From positions 26,752,298-26,816,297 of the forward strand of contig CM034603.1 of the NCBI GenBank assembly GCA_020091685.1: a stretch of 64,000 nt of DNA, read 5' to 3'. The notes under the pieces are model-generated. The model had not been told where the DNA came from. It did no database searches and worked only from the letters and a program-made list of their open reading frames with translations. The position numbers and the translations under genes are program-made. The stretch comes from Lutjanus erythropterus (taxonomy: Eukaryota > Chordata > Actinopteri > Lutjaniformes > Lutjanidae). Below, piece after piece: positions 1-14,415 of this stretch (position 1 is the stretch's first letter; every line of letters starts with the position of its first letter).

Positions 1-1007
1 TACATAGGACCACAATCACATCCCAGTGGAAATAAGCAATAGATGAAAACAGAGAACTTGTACCATTAATGTGTTTTTGTTATTAGTGGACGTCCCTGGT
101 GAGGTCCAACTTAAAGGACATTTTTAATATTGTACATTCGTTCCATTCATACATACATATACCTCAGATATTTCAAGTGGGCTTAGCTATAACCTCATTT
201 AGAAAGCAAGAACAGAGACAGAATCACTGATGCTGCTTCAGCCATCCTCTGTAGTATTAATTTAGAGGAGCTTGTTGAATTTTTCAAGTGTTTGTTTATT
301 CGCAGCCAGAGAGGATGAGGTAAAAGGACTAATGCGTGCAGATTTTGCATGCTTGAGAGTGCTGTTTGTGAATGCAATGCATATTTGTGTGTTGGTGGGG
401 ACTTATTCGGTTCAGGTGGACTACTTATCAAAATGTACAGTGTGTGCGAAATGGAAAAAAAAACATTATCTTTGCCTGTGGGCAACAGGGGTACGTATGA
501 GTGGGAGGGCTATTTTGGACCTGAAAGCTCCATATCGCAAAAGCTTATACGTCGAGCGGCGACTGCGGACAAGTGGGTGCCAGCTGATGGGGGAAACATG
601 CACTTAGGGTATGATCATCACACTGCAGCCAAATACGGTTGTCACTCTAAAGCTGCAGTTCACACATAGTTCAGTTACAAAAAGGGATGACCAACAAAAA
701 TACTGAAAAAGCAGAGTGAATGCTGGAAAAATTCTGTGTGGATATATCTCAGTTCTGCAGCATGTACTGTAATCTCTTAAAAAAACTAGAGGTCGGCATT
801 GGCAACGTAATAGTTATAGGGCTAAGGATTGGGTCAGTGCCATCGTTCATTGCAACGTTTGATAATCATCGACCACCGAGTCCTCTGACATTTTATTATT
901 GTCATTTTAAAGCCTTCTGTATTTTGAGGGAGTGTGTGCCCTCGGAGTTGCCATAGACTCGTTATTGCTTAACTTCCATTTTTGACAAGTGAAGGAGAAA
1001 AGTAGCT

Positions 1008-1125
1008 GTTTGGTCCATAAAATGTTAGAAAAAGGTGAAAAATGTCAATCAGTGTTTTCAGACTGATTAATCTACTATCAAAATAGTTGGTGATGAATTT
1101 AATAATTGATTCAGCTCTAAAAAAG
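1008..1125 (+). repeat. Short copy of a dispersed teleost repeat (core family A)
   Basis: It contains TTGGTCCATAAAATGTTAG and GTGAAAAATGTC, then ATCAAAATAGTTGGTGATG and TTGATTCAGCTCT. This core recurs at 7640, 14416, 17066, 17905, 25870, 28812, 42960 and 56238. The copy is short because the middle of the unit is missing. The family name was not assigned. Confidence 0.7.
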
Positions 1126-2265
1126 TTATAGCTTTTTTACACTCTCTCCTCCCTCTTTTCGTTGTGTGTTGCTTTTCCATGCCAGATACCATTTACTCAG
1201 AGAGACAGAGATGAGATGTAACATCCTCCCTCACATTTTCAATCCACAAACGCTGCCTTTTCACTGGTGTTGCTCCCATTGTGGGCCATTTTGTGGTCTG
1301 GGACCAAAAAGCTGCACTTTACACAGCACTTTTCCTTAAAGGTACTAAATTTGTCAGGAGGAAAAGCACATGAAGTCACTGTCGGGTTAGTGCGACCTGA
1401 TGGATAAAATCACACCTTTGGCTGTTTAAGCAATCAAAGCAAGCTGAAAAAACACTTCATGAAGCTTGTGGTGGTGGCTCCTTCTCTGGTCTGTGCAAGT
1501 GTTGCTGTGTTTAAGGGTGCTAGTAATGCATAATGACATAAATTCCTTTTCACCTATTCATACTCTAATGTAGTGTGTACTTTCAAATCCCTGTCAGTGG
1601 TTGATAAACCTGTCAATCACAAACTTTCAGTGTGAACACAGCTGCCACCTGTAGTCCATTAGTCACTGTGGTTTAAGACATTATCGTTTAAGACAGATTC
1701 TGTTTGGACTGAGAATGAGCCATTAGCATTATTCATCCCTGGAACACAGGGAAACCTTGTAGGAACAATAGTGTGAGAGAAACATTTTGACAGGTTTTGC
1801 AATTAAATCAACTAAAACCCATTTTACACTGGACAGAAAATGCACTAACATCCACTAACATCTGACTTATGTCTTCAATGGGAAAGGGAACAATCGGCTT
1901 ACAGGTATTTACTTGTTCCAGCTCCAATTGGCACTGATGTTAACATCACACCCGGGTAGATGCACTATTTCCACCCTTTTTTGGTGGAGCACAGCAGACC
2001 CACTTGAAAATGTGTAGGCTATGAAGTGTCTTTAGTTGAACATCTAAACACTGGACAAACATTTTGTTTCCTATATATTCTTCACACGAAAAGTCCCCTG
2101 CTGTTTTAGCGTCTAAAAGCTTTTATTATGAAGTAGTCAGGAAATGTTTTCATCGGCAGTAATTTAGCATGTCTCTATATGAGGAGAAAAACTAAACTTC
2201 AAACCGAGGAGATTCAGTCTGAAGCTACAAAAGTGCTGAGAGCTGAACACACAGACTTTTAAAAA

Positions 2266-2267
<2 letters not shown>

Positions 2268-2312
<45 letters not shown>
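2268..2312. repeat. (CT)n microsatellite
   Basis: An uninterrupted TC/CT run of about 45 bases in intron 2. Likely length-polymorphic. Confidence 0.98.
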
Positions 2313-2317
<5 letters not shown>

Positions 2318-5300
2318 CTCCCTCACAGATATGAAGCTTTCCGGCACACATCAGATCAAAAAAACAGAAAGGCAAATGGGTCAACTGGCAATGAAAAAAG
2401 GGTCAAACACCTATTTTTAGCGGGTTTATCTGCATTAAAAAAAAACTGCATATATGCGGTAATTTTGGTGTAAAAAGGTATAATAAATAAACTTGAGAAA
2501 TCCTCTTACTAGTTGACAAAGAAGTTCTCAAGCCAGCCCTAAATAAAGTATGCTGTGGATGCCTTTGCCAAGAACATAAACCATCAGGTTGACATGGCAT
2601 TATTACTTCAGTATTTAGTGTTTGTTTAAAGCAACTCCCCCACCCCCAGTGCACACAAACTCACATACACAGCTTGTCTTCTAAAGGGGATCTTATTGGA
2701 TAAATAGCGGAAAAACAACTGTGGTGAACCCGTTTGAATGTTTCCCCTCTGTCCTACCAAGAATGTGTTGTCTAGGAGAGCCGAGGTCAAAAGACACAAA
2801 CAAGGCTTTGTTCTGCATTTACCAGGCTCAATCTGTGCAGTTACTGTAGTGGGCAACACTAGCACACATTGTTCCTTTACACATCTATTAAAAGATTGGG
2901 TAGCTGATTGTAAGATAATATTTATTCATGAGCTATAATGCTGTATATTAGATTTATTTCTTCTTGAATGCCAAGATAGTCACACATTCTTGTTCTCTGA
3001 ATTGGAATGAAATGCAGTTGTGCATTTTGAGGTTTTTCGTAGACATAAAAACAATTGGAAAGATTGAGGAAAGATTCATGACCCCCAGGAGGCTACATGT
3101 TGTGTGGAAGAGATCTGCAGCTTTTCAGTGATAGATATTTGATGATACAAGATGAAGTACAATAAAATCCACTTTTGTGTTTGAGATTTTAGACTGTGGA
3201 TATAGCAAGCATGCAATGCTGCCACAGTTTTATGACTTCAGACTTGAGTATTACCAATTATTCACAGTGTTGAGTCCAGTACAAATGAATATCCCGAGTG
3301 ATGTGTTCGACAAATCATCCCATTATGAAGATGAGATGATTCATCCACATTGTTCGCACCACTTAACAACTATAATCAGAGCGATCTCACCGGAGAACAG
3401 TGTGGCTGTTGCTGCTTTTAATGGCAGTCAAACCAACAACCAGAGCACTCTCACGCAGGGCACCTTATGAACAGGGCTGTTGCAGGCATTAAAGGGTATG
3501 TGTGAGTGCAGCAGTAGGTGTTGGATCCTGCTGACAGCTGGAACAGCATACTATGAAACAGCCAATGCAGTGTCTAGCCTCTCCTCAACCTATACTCTGA
3601 TCCCCAGCCTTCATTTATTGGTCCGTCTGCAGTGCGCTTGGAAAATGCAATTGCACTACCATTGATTTGTGCCTGTTTGAAATAAGGCGGTCCAGATACT
3701 GGGCACATGCATAAGTGGGATTTTTTTTTTCCCTCCTTTCATTCTCATTCTCTGTCCAAATTTTCCATCCTCATCTCTCCCTCTTTCTTCCACTTTCTTG
3801 CAAATCCATTCTCAGCGTGCCACACGGGTGAGACGATGGTTCCTTAGCCGCTTATCATGCCTTCCACCAGACCACCGAGGGGTCTAAGCATGTGTACACA
3901 GGCAGCTGTGCACCACTGTTAAACTCCATTCTGTGCGGGATAAGTGGGGATTGGCATGTTCTCTGCCCGTCAGAGCGGGTTTCATCTGCTCAAAAATGCG
4001 ACAGCTGGGCAGAGCTTTTTTTTTTCACTCCTCCCATATGAGAAAGACAGACAGAAATGAGATGTAGAGAGACAGAATGGGAGGAGGGACGCAAAGAGGA
4101 GAGGGGTTGCCACAGCTTCCTGACTGTGGCTTGGAGCAAAGCAAATGTTGGCACATGTGTTATGAGTTAGCGCCGACATAACTGTTTTTAAGAGTGGCCT
4201 AACACATTAAAGATGTGGCTGGCTCCTCCACTTTCTTTCTTTACTCTTTATGCTGTAAACACTGAGCAGTAATGGGAGGAAGGGCATAAGAAGAGTAATT
4301 TATGTGCGGAGGAGAAGCCTGAGATGAGCCCTCCCTCCGGGATTAATGGGAGTCTCTGTCTCTGTTCACAGGAAATATGAAAGGCCCTTTGTTGGTAAAG
4401 GGCTTGCTGCTGCCAGCAAATAACTACCCCCTGTCATATCGAAAATCCCCCAACCTCTAAATTCATTGCCTCCTCTGCTGCTCATCCTTCACCCCGTTTT
4501 TTTCTATAAGCCTATGTGTTTTCTGTCAAAGTCGCTCATTTATGATTCTATGCCGTGCCTGCTGTACAGAAGCCCAGGAGACACTAGCTCGCGTTGTTAG
4601 TATTCACTGTCACTTCTAGAGTTCTGGCCATTCGATGAGCAGAAGGAAGAGTGGGAGAAATAGTGCCGTACAGGTGGCGGTGATTCATACTTTCACCCGT
4701 GATGCCATGTTCAGTCTTTTGCCTCTCCTGTTTTCTGTCTGATGTGTTTAATTCCGAGACTCACTATCATATCAGGTAGGGAATAGCTAGTTTACGGTGG
4801 TTAATGTGTGACCGGTGGACTGTGCTGGTGGTAATGGTTTATTTTTAGTGTAGGTGCCGGTGTGTGTTGGTCTGCGTGGGGGCTAAGCATACCTCCTTAG
4901 GCTACGCTAAATAAAGAATGGCCTATCAGTGAGGGGAAATGACTGTTTGGCACCGAACTGGCAGCGTGTCTTTCATCAGGTCACACATTGGTCTCCTCAC
5001 ACCTGCGGCTCAAGACAGGAGGGTGAAAGGCTGTTGGCAGGTGTTAATTGCTAAAAAAGACTGCAGAAAACATGGCACAGTACTGTATTTTTCTAGTACC
5101 TCCTCTGATCTGATATTTCACACACACCTAAGAATAATTTCTGAGTAGTATTTTTATTTTTGCATCCAAGCCCAAATGTGAGGAATGAAAGTGTCTCACA
5201 ACTGATTATTCTGTTCTGTTCTTTGTCTGCTTCACATTTGAATTTTCTCTTTGCTCAAGCACTTCAATAAAGTACACAGATTAATGTGTTTGTACAAAAT

Positions 5301-5531
5301 CCCCTTTTCAGTAGCTCTGAGCTTACCAACACTCTGAAAAGAGTTTCATTCTTTTCTCTCACATGTCCAGCTTTTCATTTCAGCGCAGGGGCTTTAACTT
5401 TTTTTCATTTACTTGTTCACTGTTAGGAAGAAAAACAGTTTACTGGAACATCTCTGTCACACCTGAATAAATCTTGACTGAATGCGTGAAGAAATAGCAG
5501 TTGAATTGTTTTTTCCAGCTTTTTCCTAATA

Positions 5532-5547
5532 ATATATATATATATAT
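5532..5547. repeat. (AT)n microsatellite, short
   Basis: A perfect AT run of 16 bases in an AT-rich part of intron 2. Confidence 0.9.
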
Positions 5548-7639
5548 TCTTGCCTTTAGATTAAAAGAAATTGTTACAGTTGTTTTGAGCTGTCTGCGAT
5601 AGTTTCAGCTGTGTTTGCCTTCCCTGCCTCAGGAGTTCCACAGTGAAAGCAGAGAATCTATTGGCTCCATATTGACTTCCCTGGGCTGTCTCCAATGGAT
5701 TTGACATGGATAACACGGTTGTGTTTGTAACGAAAGGGGGAGGGGACTTAATAAAAGCGGGAGACCCCCTAACTGAAAAAGGAGGGAGGAAGAGTGAAAT
5801 GAAGAAGATGGGAACTTAAATGAAGAGGGCTCAACTTGGCAAAAGCCATGGGTTGTCAGGGGCAACTAAAACTGGCTCTGTGTAACCTGCCTCCCTCCTC
5901 ACCCTTTCTTCAAGAAAGCTCAGATGCCGGCATATAGTAGAGCTGAATATGAGCCTGACATTGAAAGGGTGAAACAAAATACACACATTGGATGTCTGCC
6001 TTATAAATGATTTATAATTGAGTTTTCCCGGGCTCGGCTCGGAGTGTAGATGGAGTGGAGCTTTAATGAGCTTCATAGTTTCATGTTATTCTACGCTTTA
6101 ATTGTAATACTGAGGACGCCATTCATTTGTTTAATTTACTAGACTGGGAGCTGATGGCTGGGCTGGCATGGTAGGGGGGAGTTTAATGGCCATCCTCTGG
6201 AAAGGATAAGGCTTATTAGGTCTGATGGGCCTCCTGTCTCATATAACCTAATGTGGCCATGATAGACAGAGGATTCTGAGTTTGGATACATTGGAACTAT
6301 AAATCGAAGCATATTCCCAGGCCCTGGACTTTGTAATTGCCCATTAAGGGCCATGTTTGTAGATGGCAGGGCCAGATGTCCCTGATGTGGCTGGGGGTCC
6401 AACATGGGCTTTGAGGCGGCATGCAGTTAAAGCAAGGAGGAGCATAGGCTGGACAGTGCCACTCATTAAAATGACCTGCTCTCTGCTCACAGACCTATAA
6501 AAGAAACCCTTTAATGTTCTTACCAGAGAAGCTCCACAATTTGCCCACAATTCCACAGTCGTAAAAAAGGGAATTGAATTCCATATGAATGCTCTGCTGT
6601 CATAGCTCACGGCACCAGCTGTCTGTCTGTCCGTGTTAAAATCTTAACCCCTGAGCGCTGCTCCCTCTCAGTTCGGTGTGTTCCATATGTTACATTGATC
6701 TTAAAGCCTCGGCTCCCACTGGTCTACTTGAGCAGAAGACCTTAGCTAGATTGAGTGGGACATATGCAAGGACAACATCAAACATTTTAGTATTTGGGGT
6801 AAGATCACATGACCCTGGTGATGTTATTTAGATTGATTTATGATGCAAATGGGGCCTCTCATGTTACCACTCGCCTCATTTCTCATCCTTATCCCCTCTT
6901 AGTTAAATATTAGAGCAAGACAGACATATCAGTAGGCCTGGTATGTTTTCCGAAATGCAACCATGTTAAAGCTTTGTTCAATAAATTATCACGGATAAAT
7001 TTTAAGAGTGGAAACACTGAGCTGAGCTAAGGTATGCTAGATAACCGTAATCATGACAGTCTCTGTTCCAGTTGTTTGACAATTTTGTGTTTACTTAGAC
7101 TACCTTAATGTAACAATAGAGAGTATCCCGTCCTGGTCGTGTTTTGTAACATAGCATTTGCTAAATTGAGGTGATTGTTCACCTGCTAGTCAAGCAACTT
7201 AGCAATAACTGAAGGGGTTAACTTAGAATAATGCTTGGTGGGAATGCGTGCATTCATTCAACTCGCATATCAGTAGGTGCAGACAGATAGCCTGGTCGAT
7301 AAATAGCAGGGGTTTGCAGTACACAATATAATGTGAAAGAATTAGGTAAAATTGTGTGGAAATCATTAAGCACAATTGAAATAATTCAAGTTTAATATTA
7401 TAAATTATAATATCACATTGAAATCAAGTTAACTGTGTGTTCACAGTACAGGGCGAGCTAACAAGGCTAGCAAGTTAGCTTAACACTTTGAATCAAATTA
7501 CTGAAACAAGCCTTTACCGACATTACAGTGGACTGAACCATGCACCATAATTGAGAGTGCTACATGAACCATAATGCCTAGCTGTAATACAGTTTCTAAT
7601 GGTAGGGGAAACACTGAATTTAATGCTTAGCTTCTTAAA

Positions 7640-7841
7640 TATGAATATGAATACTATGGGTTTCTCTTCTCCTCTATGACAGTAAATTGAATACCTCTGG
7701 GTTGTGAACAAAATGATGATGTCACCTTGGGCTTTGAGAAACTCTGGTAGACATTTTTCACCATTTTCTGACATTTTATGGACCAACCAGCTAATTGACT
7801 AATTGAGAAAATTATGAAAATAATTGTTGGTTACAGCCCTG
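7640..7841 (-). repeat. Dispersed teleost repeat, family A, minus orientation
   Basis: Read on the minus strand it gives the family core: GGGCTGTAACCAACAATTAT, then the CATAAAATGTCAGAAAATGG core and AAAGCCCAAGGTGACATC. On the plus strand it appears as TTTTTCACCATTTTCTGACA. A typical decayed non-autonomous element with no coding potential. Confidence 0.75.
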
Positions 7842-10800
7842 TGTAAATGTGTACTTGCTTCCAAGGAACCGGCTGTCATGAAATGGTAATTAAATTGACT
7901 GCAGGCACACACTGTCAGGGATAGTGTGTCACTGTCATACTGTACATGCATGGCAGCACCCATCCCTCTCTGAACACCCTATCTCTTGTTTGTGTTGGGG
8001 CTGTAAACTCCCATGCACAGCTGCCACCGGGTCATGTCTGGGGGTCTCTGTAATGCCAGTGACCTCCTAATGTGGATTCCAGCGAGGCAGAAAGGCAAAT
8101 GTTTGTGCTTCCAGGTCTTCCTGGTATCCTGGGTCGCTACAGCTGTCACGTTATCCCCGTCTTGCCCGAGCCTTCGAGCTCAGAATGCAATACAATATCT
8201 GCTAGCATCCCAGCTGCACACACGCTTTAAGATATCTGCTGTTATTTTGACAGAAGCCTACATACTTAATCATTAGGCTTCCGGCACAATAGCCCTCTTT
8301 GAGGCTTAAGTAAGTCCCAACTGCAAAACAACAACTGTAGTTTTAAAGGAAGGAATCTGATTTAATGCCCTTTTAATGCTATGCCCTTCTATTAAAGCTG
8401 GATGAACTTAACATGAACTACACATTTTTAGACAATGTACACTCTGGATGTTGCTTAGGGTAAAAGGTAGTAAACTCTTTGCTTAGCTGTGCTTGGTGAG
8501 AGTGCAAAAATCCTCCCTCCCACCATGTCTTTAATTTCATTGTTTTCTTCTTGCTGGAATGTTATAGCCCTGTTTGTATGCTGGTCATAATGAGTGCCAA
8601 TGGAAATCTTATTTACACTAGCTGGGTTTAGGAGGGTTGGCCAGCACAGTGGAAAGTGCCCCCTCTTTGCTAGTCTGCAGGGACTAGCCTACACTGAACT
8701 GTTTCTGATGGATGGGTCTTTTAATGTGACAACTGAAAGAAGCCCCGCAGTTTCCGCCCTGAACCAGGATACAATAAAACAGCTACTAGTAGAGCTCTGC
8801 TTTTTACCCCCTCCCCTCTCTCTTTGTTAATCTTTTTTTTTCCTGACTTATTCTGTTTCTTCTCAGCTCGTCTTACTCTTGGTTGAAAACTGATATGCAA
8901 ACCGCTTCAGGTTACAGCACAGGCTGTAAGATTCTTTTCAAACAGTTAACTTGGTGAATAACGGGATATAGCAGCAGAGGTGCGGGTACAGGGATGGAGG
9001 AACGCAGCACCAAGGGAGGAGCCGGTCTCCCCTTTGCCGCTAGGCTAAAAGCATTCAGCTTCTGCCCATTGTGAGTCCTCACTCAAAGGGATTTGTGATG
9101 GGGATGATCTTTGACCCCTCTACGCCCACATTATGTAAATGAGTGTACAAAAAAGAGATGATTTGCCTACACACACACACAGTTTGTTTTGAGGATGTGT
9201 GTTTTGATTTTTGTGAGTCTGGACACAATGAAATGATGTGACACTTAAACTGGATATCATGTCTTTGTGAACATACAAGATTTCACCTATACTACCGCTG
9301 TAACGCTCCACTCCTCTCTCCTATATATGTGTTTGTGTTTACTGCTTAATATTCAGTGTCCTGAGGCGTCTGAACAGCGTAGAGAGGAATATAGGAAGAT
9401 GAACCTGTTGTCATGTAACTGAGCTTCCTCCATATGTTGTTATGGCAGTGGTTGGGAAGGTAACCGGATCCCCCCGTCAACCCTGCAGCCCCCCTCCCTC
9501 TCCGAAACGCTGTTATTGTCCCTGTGCACAAAAGACGGGGGGATGTGTAACACAAGATGGAGCAACATGCTGAGGTTCATGGACAACGCCCTTTCCCAGA
9601 CTGTATCTGAGTGTATCAACTGACAATTTCTGGTCGTAGAAGTTTTAGGTATCGCAGCAGTGTTACAGTGTGAATGGGGTCAGTGTGAGTTTTCTGGCCT
9701 TGGTCTATATACTGGGTTCTACCGCTTTGGCATGACTGGTGAACACTAGTTATCGCATGACTTAAGTGTTGCTATAACAAGCCCCTTGTTATTATAATCT
9801 TATTGCAGTATATAATGGTGACTATTTCCCTTCGTGGCTTTTTGCCAGCCATGAAGGGAATTAATCTTAGTAACAACAGATTGTGTTCAAAGCTCGATGA
9901 TGTGAAAATGTATAGCAAACCTGCATAACATATACACATAATGCAAGGTGTTGTACAAGGTTTAGAAGTGATGTGAGGTCAGACGTGACCCCAGTTAGGG
10001 TTGAGCAATATGTTAAAATTTTTCAGTTTGCCACCATCAGTCAGCACTTGCTGATATATTCACACAAGTGTGGGTGTGGCACCTCAAATATAGACTTTGC
10101 ATTGTTACAACAATCACCAACTCTGGTTAGGTCAAAACAAACCCTTGAAGGCATAGATCAGATTATTTAATACAGGGTTTTATGGGGTACTTAACAATAG
10201 TGAAGATACCGGTTGGTTTGGAGAAGCAGAAAGGAATAGTAGATTTGAAACTCAGTGCTGAACATCTGTGGACAGGGTCAGTAACTAAATGTATTTTAAC
10301 CACCTAAAAAAGGTCCACCTAAAGAAAAAATCAATATCAGTGCAAGTTTACACTATATGTGGAATATTTTCATCACTTCACCTTGCCGTCAGAAAGACTA
10401 ATTTTACATATGGAGCCTGGTTGGGTTGAAGAGAGCAATGTTTGGTTTATGTAAAGTGTGTTTCTTTGTCAGAAAAGGCTACCTGATGGCAAGATAAAGT
10501 GGCTCTCACATGTTCTTCAGAGGCAAAACATTGAATTAGCAAAAATATAACCTCATAACAAAAATCGTCCCCAAAATAACCGTCAGCTGCCCAAAAAACA
10601 ACCAATGAACTCAGCTGATAGCTGAAATATTCATCCAATTGCTCAAACATACTCTCAGTACTACTACAGAACTACCCATTATTTATTTGGATTAGATGTG
10701 TGTTGAACATGTGTTCAGTGTTCTGCTTCATAGTCTTCTACTTCACACAGTCGGTGACTCATTTAACTTTAACATGCTCCCAGGAAAACAAGTTAATATT

Positions 10801-12542
10801 TATTTGCCATTGTGCTGTGTTGGCTTTAACCAGAGACTGAAAAACCAGTCTTCCCCCGGCCTTTGTGTGCCTGCAGGGTTAATGAATATAACAGCACCCT
10901 GTTTGACACTTCAGTAATGGAAGTTGCACAGCTGGACTTAATGGCTCTCAGTGTTCAGCATTGTCTTTCTTCTTGTGTTTTTTTTAAACCTTTGCTCTGC
11001 TTTTATGTTGATTTTGCTCTATATAGTGACGTCCTTTTATAACAGAGTAATGTGTTTGAAGATAGGATGGCCTTCAAACTCATGATGCAGTTACGTTTTA
11101 CTTGTGCATGACTGGTACCTGGTGGTGAGTGTGTGTCTACATCTGCATGTGCAAAAAGTGGTTGGGGAGAGACGAAAATGGGCCATAGTAGATGTATTTA
11201 ATTTAAAGTACTTTAATTTCTTGAATGTTTTCCACCTGAACACATTTTTTAGAGGTGAAAAATGTGTCAACATGCTTCAGCACCACATTTTACAGTCAAA
11301 TCCTTTATTTTAAATATAAGATAAATTCGTTTTATTTATTTTATTTTTATTTATTTATAACAGAATATATTCAGATAGACTGTTACAATTACAATTACAG
11401 CAAACCTCACTGTCAAATGCTGTTTGGATTTTAATTTAAAACAGTTGCTGAAACATTACACCGAAACAGTTGGCCAAGTTTTCTTTTTTTTTTTCTCTTT
11501 TGAATTGTGTGTTTGAAATGTGTGGCCACATAAATACAGTGTCAGCATTTCTTATATGTCAAGATGCATTTTATGATGTGTTTTTCAGTGTTTTAATTAA
11601 TCCTCAAATACATGGAACCTTTGCTTGTTTTTAAAACTCAGTATGACTCTGATGTACTTGACTCCAACCATATGTTGAAGGGGCTTGAAAGGGTTCCTAC
11701 AGCATCAACAGACACAGCTGGCCAGCAGTCTGTGATCTCATAGCATGCCATGTTTGCCATATTTTGCTGTACTTGTCAGCCTCGCCAAAAGCCCTACCTC
11801 TGCTTACTAATTATTTGCCCTCAGATTGCCAAATGGCATGCTGACGAATGACCTTCAAAAGTAGTTAGTGTCATAAGAAAACAATTGGGGGCGATGAATC
11901 AGACAATGTGGTGAGTTTTAGGAATCTGCAAGTTCATTGCTGTTGACGTCACAGAGCTGGCAAGCTTGTAAAAATGCCAAATGGATGTTATTTATTGGTG
12001 CTGTGGAGGGACATCTCTTCAGTGCTCATGTATACAGTGTTAGCATGAGAATTACTGTCTGCGTTGGCAGTGAGGTGGCTGTGGACAGTGAGTTACAGCC
12101 TAACAGCTCTCTGCACTGATCATTAACAGTTCTAACACACTGGGATATTAAAGTTTGTTTTACTGCTCCCATCAACAACCATGCAGGGCTATAGACATGT
12201 GTTATTGAATTCATATAATGTGAGTTATTAGGCCGTACATCTTGAGTGTCCATGTATATTGCCAGATCTGTCCGGTGTGGTCCTAGAGGAAATAGAGTAG
12301 CGAGAGGAGATCATATTGGTTAATAAGCAGCTGCGCCATACCTGACCACAGAAGATATGAACAAAAAAATAAAAGGTCATTATTATTATTATCGCCCCCT
12401 GGACTGCTTGTTTAAATCCCAGCCTCCATCTGAGCGTGTTCGCACACCTGGTGCAGATAGACTGCGTTCAAAACAATAAATAATATGCTCACTTTTAGCT
12501 CAGGGTTTTATCAGCCAATGAAAGTAATGAGATTAAGTCAGT

Positions 12543-12561
12543 AAAAAAAAAAAAAAAAAAA
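12543..12561. repeat. Poly(A) tract
   Basis: A run of 19 A residues in intron 2. Nothing retroposon-like was recognised directly upstream. Confidence 0.9.
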
Positions 12562-12887
12562 CATAATTCCTGTGCCCACTCCAGTGAATCACAGGCATGT
12601 GGATAAGTGGAGAGAACAGCCTCAGATGAGAAGCCGTGTAAGTAATAAAACCAGCAACAGACCAAGTGATGCAGCCCCCATCATTCCTGTTGGTCTGTTC
12701 ATGCGCTTTAAAAAATAGGATCAATTCCAGTCGAGGGAATTGTTATTCTTATACCTGCAGGCCTAGCAGAGGAGTTTTAAAGAAAATAGCACCCCTCCTG
12801 AAACAATTTAACCCCCCAACTTGACCAACAAAGAAGCAGCGCTGCACCCTGCCTGTGTCATGTGCCTGCTGGCCAGCTGTTGCCAAC

Positions 12888-13143
12888 TTAAAGGGATAGT
12901 TTGAGTTATTTGAAGTGGGGTTGTATGAGGTTCCTATCGAGAGTTAGTGTATCACCTACAGTAGATGAACAGGTCAGTATGCAGAGAGAAGCACCAGCAC
13001 AAAAGGTAAGCAATGAATGGGGTCAGCATCAAAAGGTGTTTCAGCCATTTTAAAAAGGTCCACCAGAAACAAACAAACAAACAAAAAGAACAGTTGAGTA
13101 CCTCATACAACCTCACACTGAATAATCTGAACCATTTCTTTAA
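12888..13143. mobile_element. MITE-like element with TTAA ends
   Basis: TTAA (12888-12891) is followed by AGGGATAGTTTGAGTTATTT and ends in ACCTCATACAACCTCAC...CATTTCTTTAA, with TTAA at 13140-13143. About 43 bases at each end are imperfect inverted copies of one another; the inner parts GGTTGTATGAGGT and ACCTCATACAACC pair exactly. TTAA target duplication is typical of piggyBac- and Kolobok-type DNA transposons. The body is about 250 bp with no coding capacity, and it holds a short AAAC run. Recognised from memory as a common percomorph repeat. Confidence 0.82.
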
Positions 13144-13728
13144 AATTTACTTAATTTGTGCCTTTCCTTAGTAGACTTATGAAAAGCTGTATATCAAAAC
13201 CAAAATTACATGTCATCATAAAGTTAGCTGTAACTCTTCTTGTTAGTAAGTAAACTGCAACAAAGGAAAATATTCTCAATTGTGGAACAAAGTCTCACTA
13301 TCACTTTACAAGCACAACATCTTATTGTAGGATTAATCCTGAACAGTGTCAGGAATCGGCTCGTCTCTACTTAATGTATACGTGACGGAAGAAAGCAAGA
13401 CAAACAGGGAGACACATCGGGAATCGGGTGGTGGATTAGGGTGCAACAGTGTGGTTTGATGTTTAATCACTCCTTATGCGTAAGCTGTTCTAAGGGGGAT
13501 AGAGAGGCTTTCCAGTAAGCCCTAATGGTAGTGGGATGCCTTCCTGGTGAATACTGCCTCTGTTGGCATAACATGCTGTGAACCTGCATTTTTTTGTTTG
13601 CCTGAGAGGTTTCACTGGAGCAGAATGATAGGGAAGCACAGACCAAACATAGCATCTCACTTCTCTCCTCTCTCATCTGACTCTCTCTTGGGGTTGGTTA
13701 GGGTGACTCAGGTGGAGGCACTATGATC

Positions 13729-13869
13729 GCTTGCATTTTTGAAGATTGAAAGCCATCTTCGCAACCGTGTAGATGCAGTTCCAGGCTTGGCGTAAAAGCT
13801 TTGTATAACTGGACAAAAAATGACACTGCCTAATGACAGATCAGGCTGTTCTTGTGGCATTTTAGGGCT
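13729..13869 (+). repeat. Copy 1 of a duplicated 140-bp segment
   Basis: It shares with 14623-14760 the start GCTTGCATTTTTGA, the interior TAATGACAGATCAGGCTGTT and the end TTGTGGCATTTTAGGGC, in the same order and orientation at nearly the same length. On the minus strand both copies read PKMPQ-QPDLSL in one frame, which makes the match easy to see. No function is apparent. Confidence 0.85.
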
Positions 13870-14415
13870 TCGGTCAGGTACCGAAACACCAGTTCCTATA
13901 CGCCTGGTGCTTACCGGACAGAACTGCAATGTAGTCTCATTAAATTGTGAGCAAGTTGCCAGTGCAGTAAATGTACAGTATACAGTTTACAACATATCAG
14001 TTAATAAACACAGCAGTCTGTTGTTTTCCAACTGCTGGAAAAGTGATGGGGGTTAGCCCTGAAGGAAGTTGAGCAGGAAAGGCAAACATTAAGCTAATGC
14101 TAACACTAATGCTTGCATTGTACCTTTACAGCATTGGCTCTGGTGTGAACGTATCCCTTTCAGAAGCTTTGTAATCCAGCCTTGAACTGCATTGTCTTTT
14201 TGGAGATGTGGTAAAATAAATCCATCATGATAAATCCAATACTGAGTATGTTGTGTGGGTAATGATAGCCCACAGTTGACCTGTAGCTGGTTAAAATGCC
14301 AAGCTAAACAGTCTAAATGGAGGCTGTTTCACTCAAAAGGACTCGGACACCAGTTGGAACGTGCAACAGATGTAAAAAGCAAATTGTGTAAACAAATCTT
14401 GTGTGACCCCAAGCA

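Noticed and set aside
2268-2312. CT tract as a GAGA-type promoter element
   Set aside because: A plain microsatellite with no nearby transcription start or exon.
12389-12440. tRNA-like or SINE-like B-box phrase (GTTTAAATCCC)
   Set aside because: No matching A box at the expected distance and no cloverleaf could be drawn.
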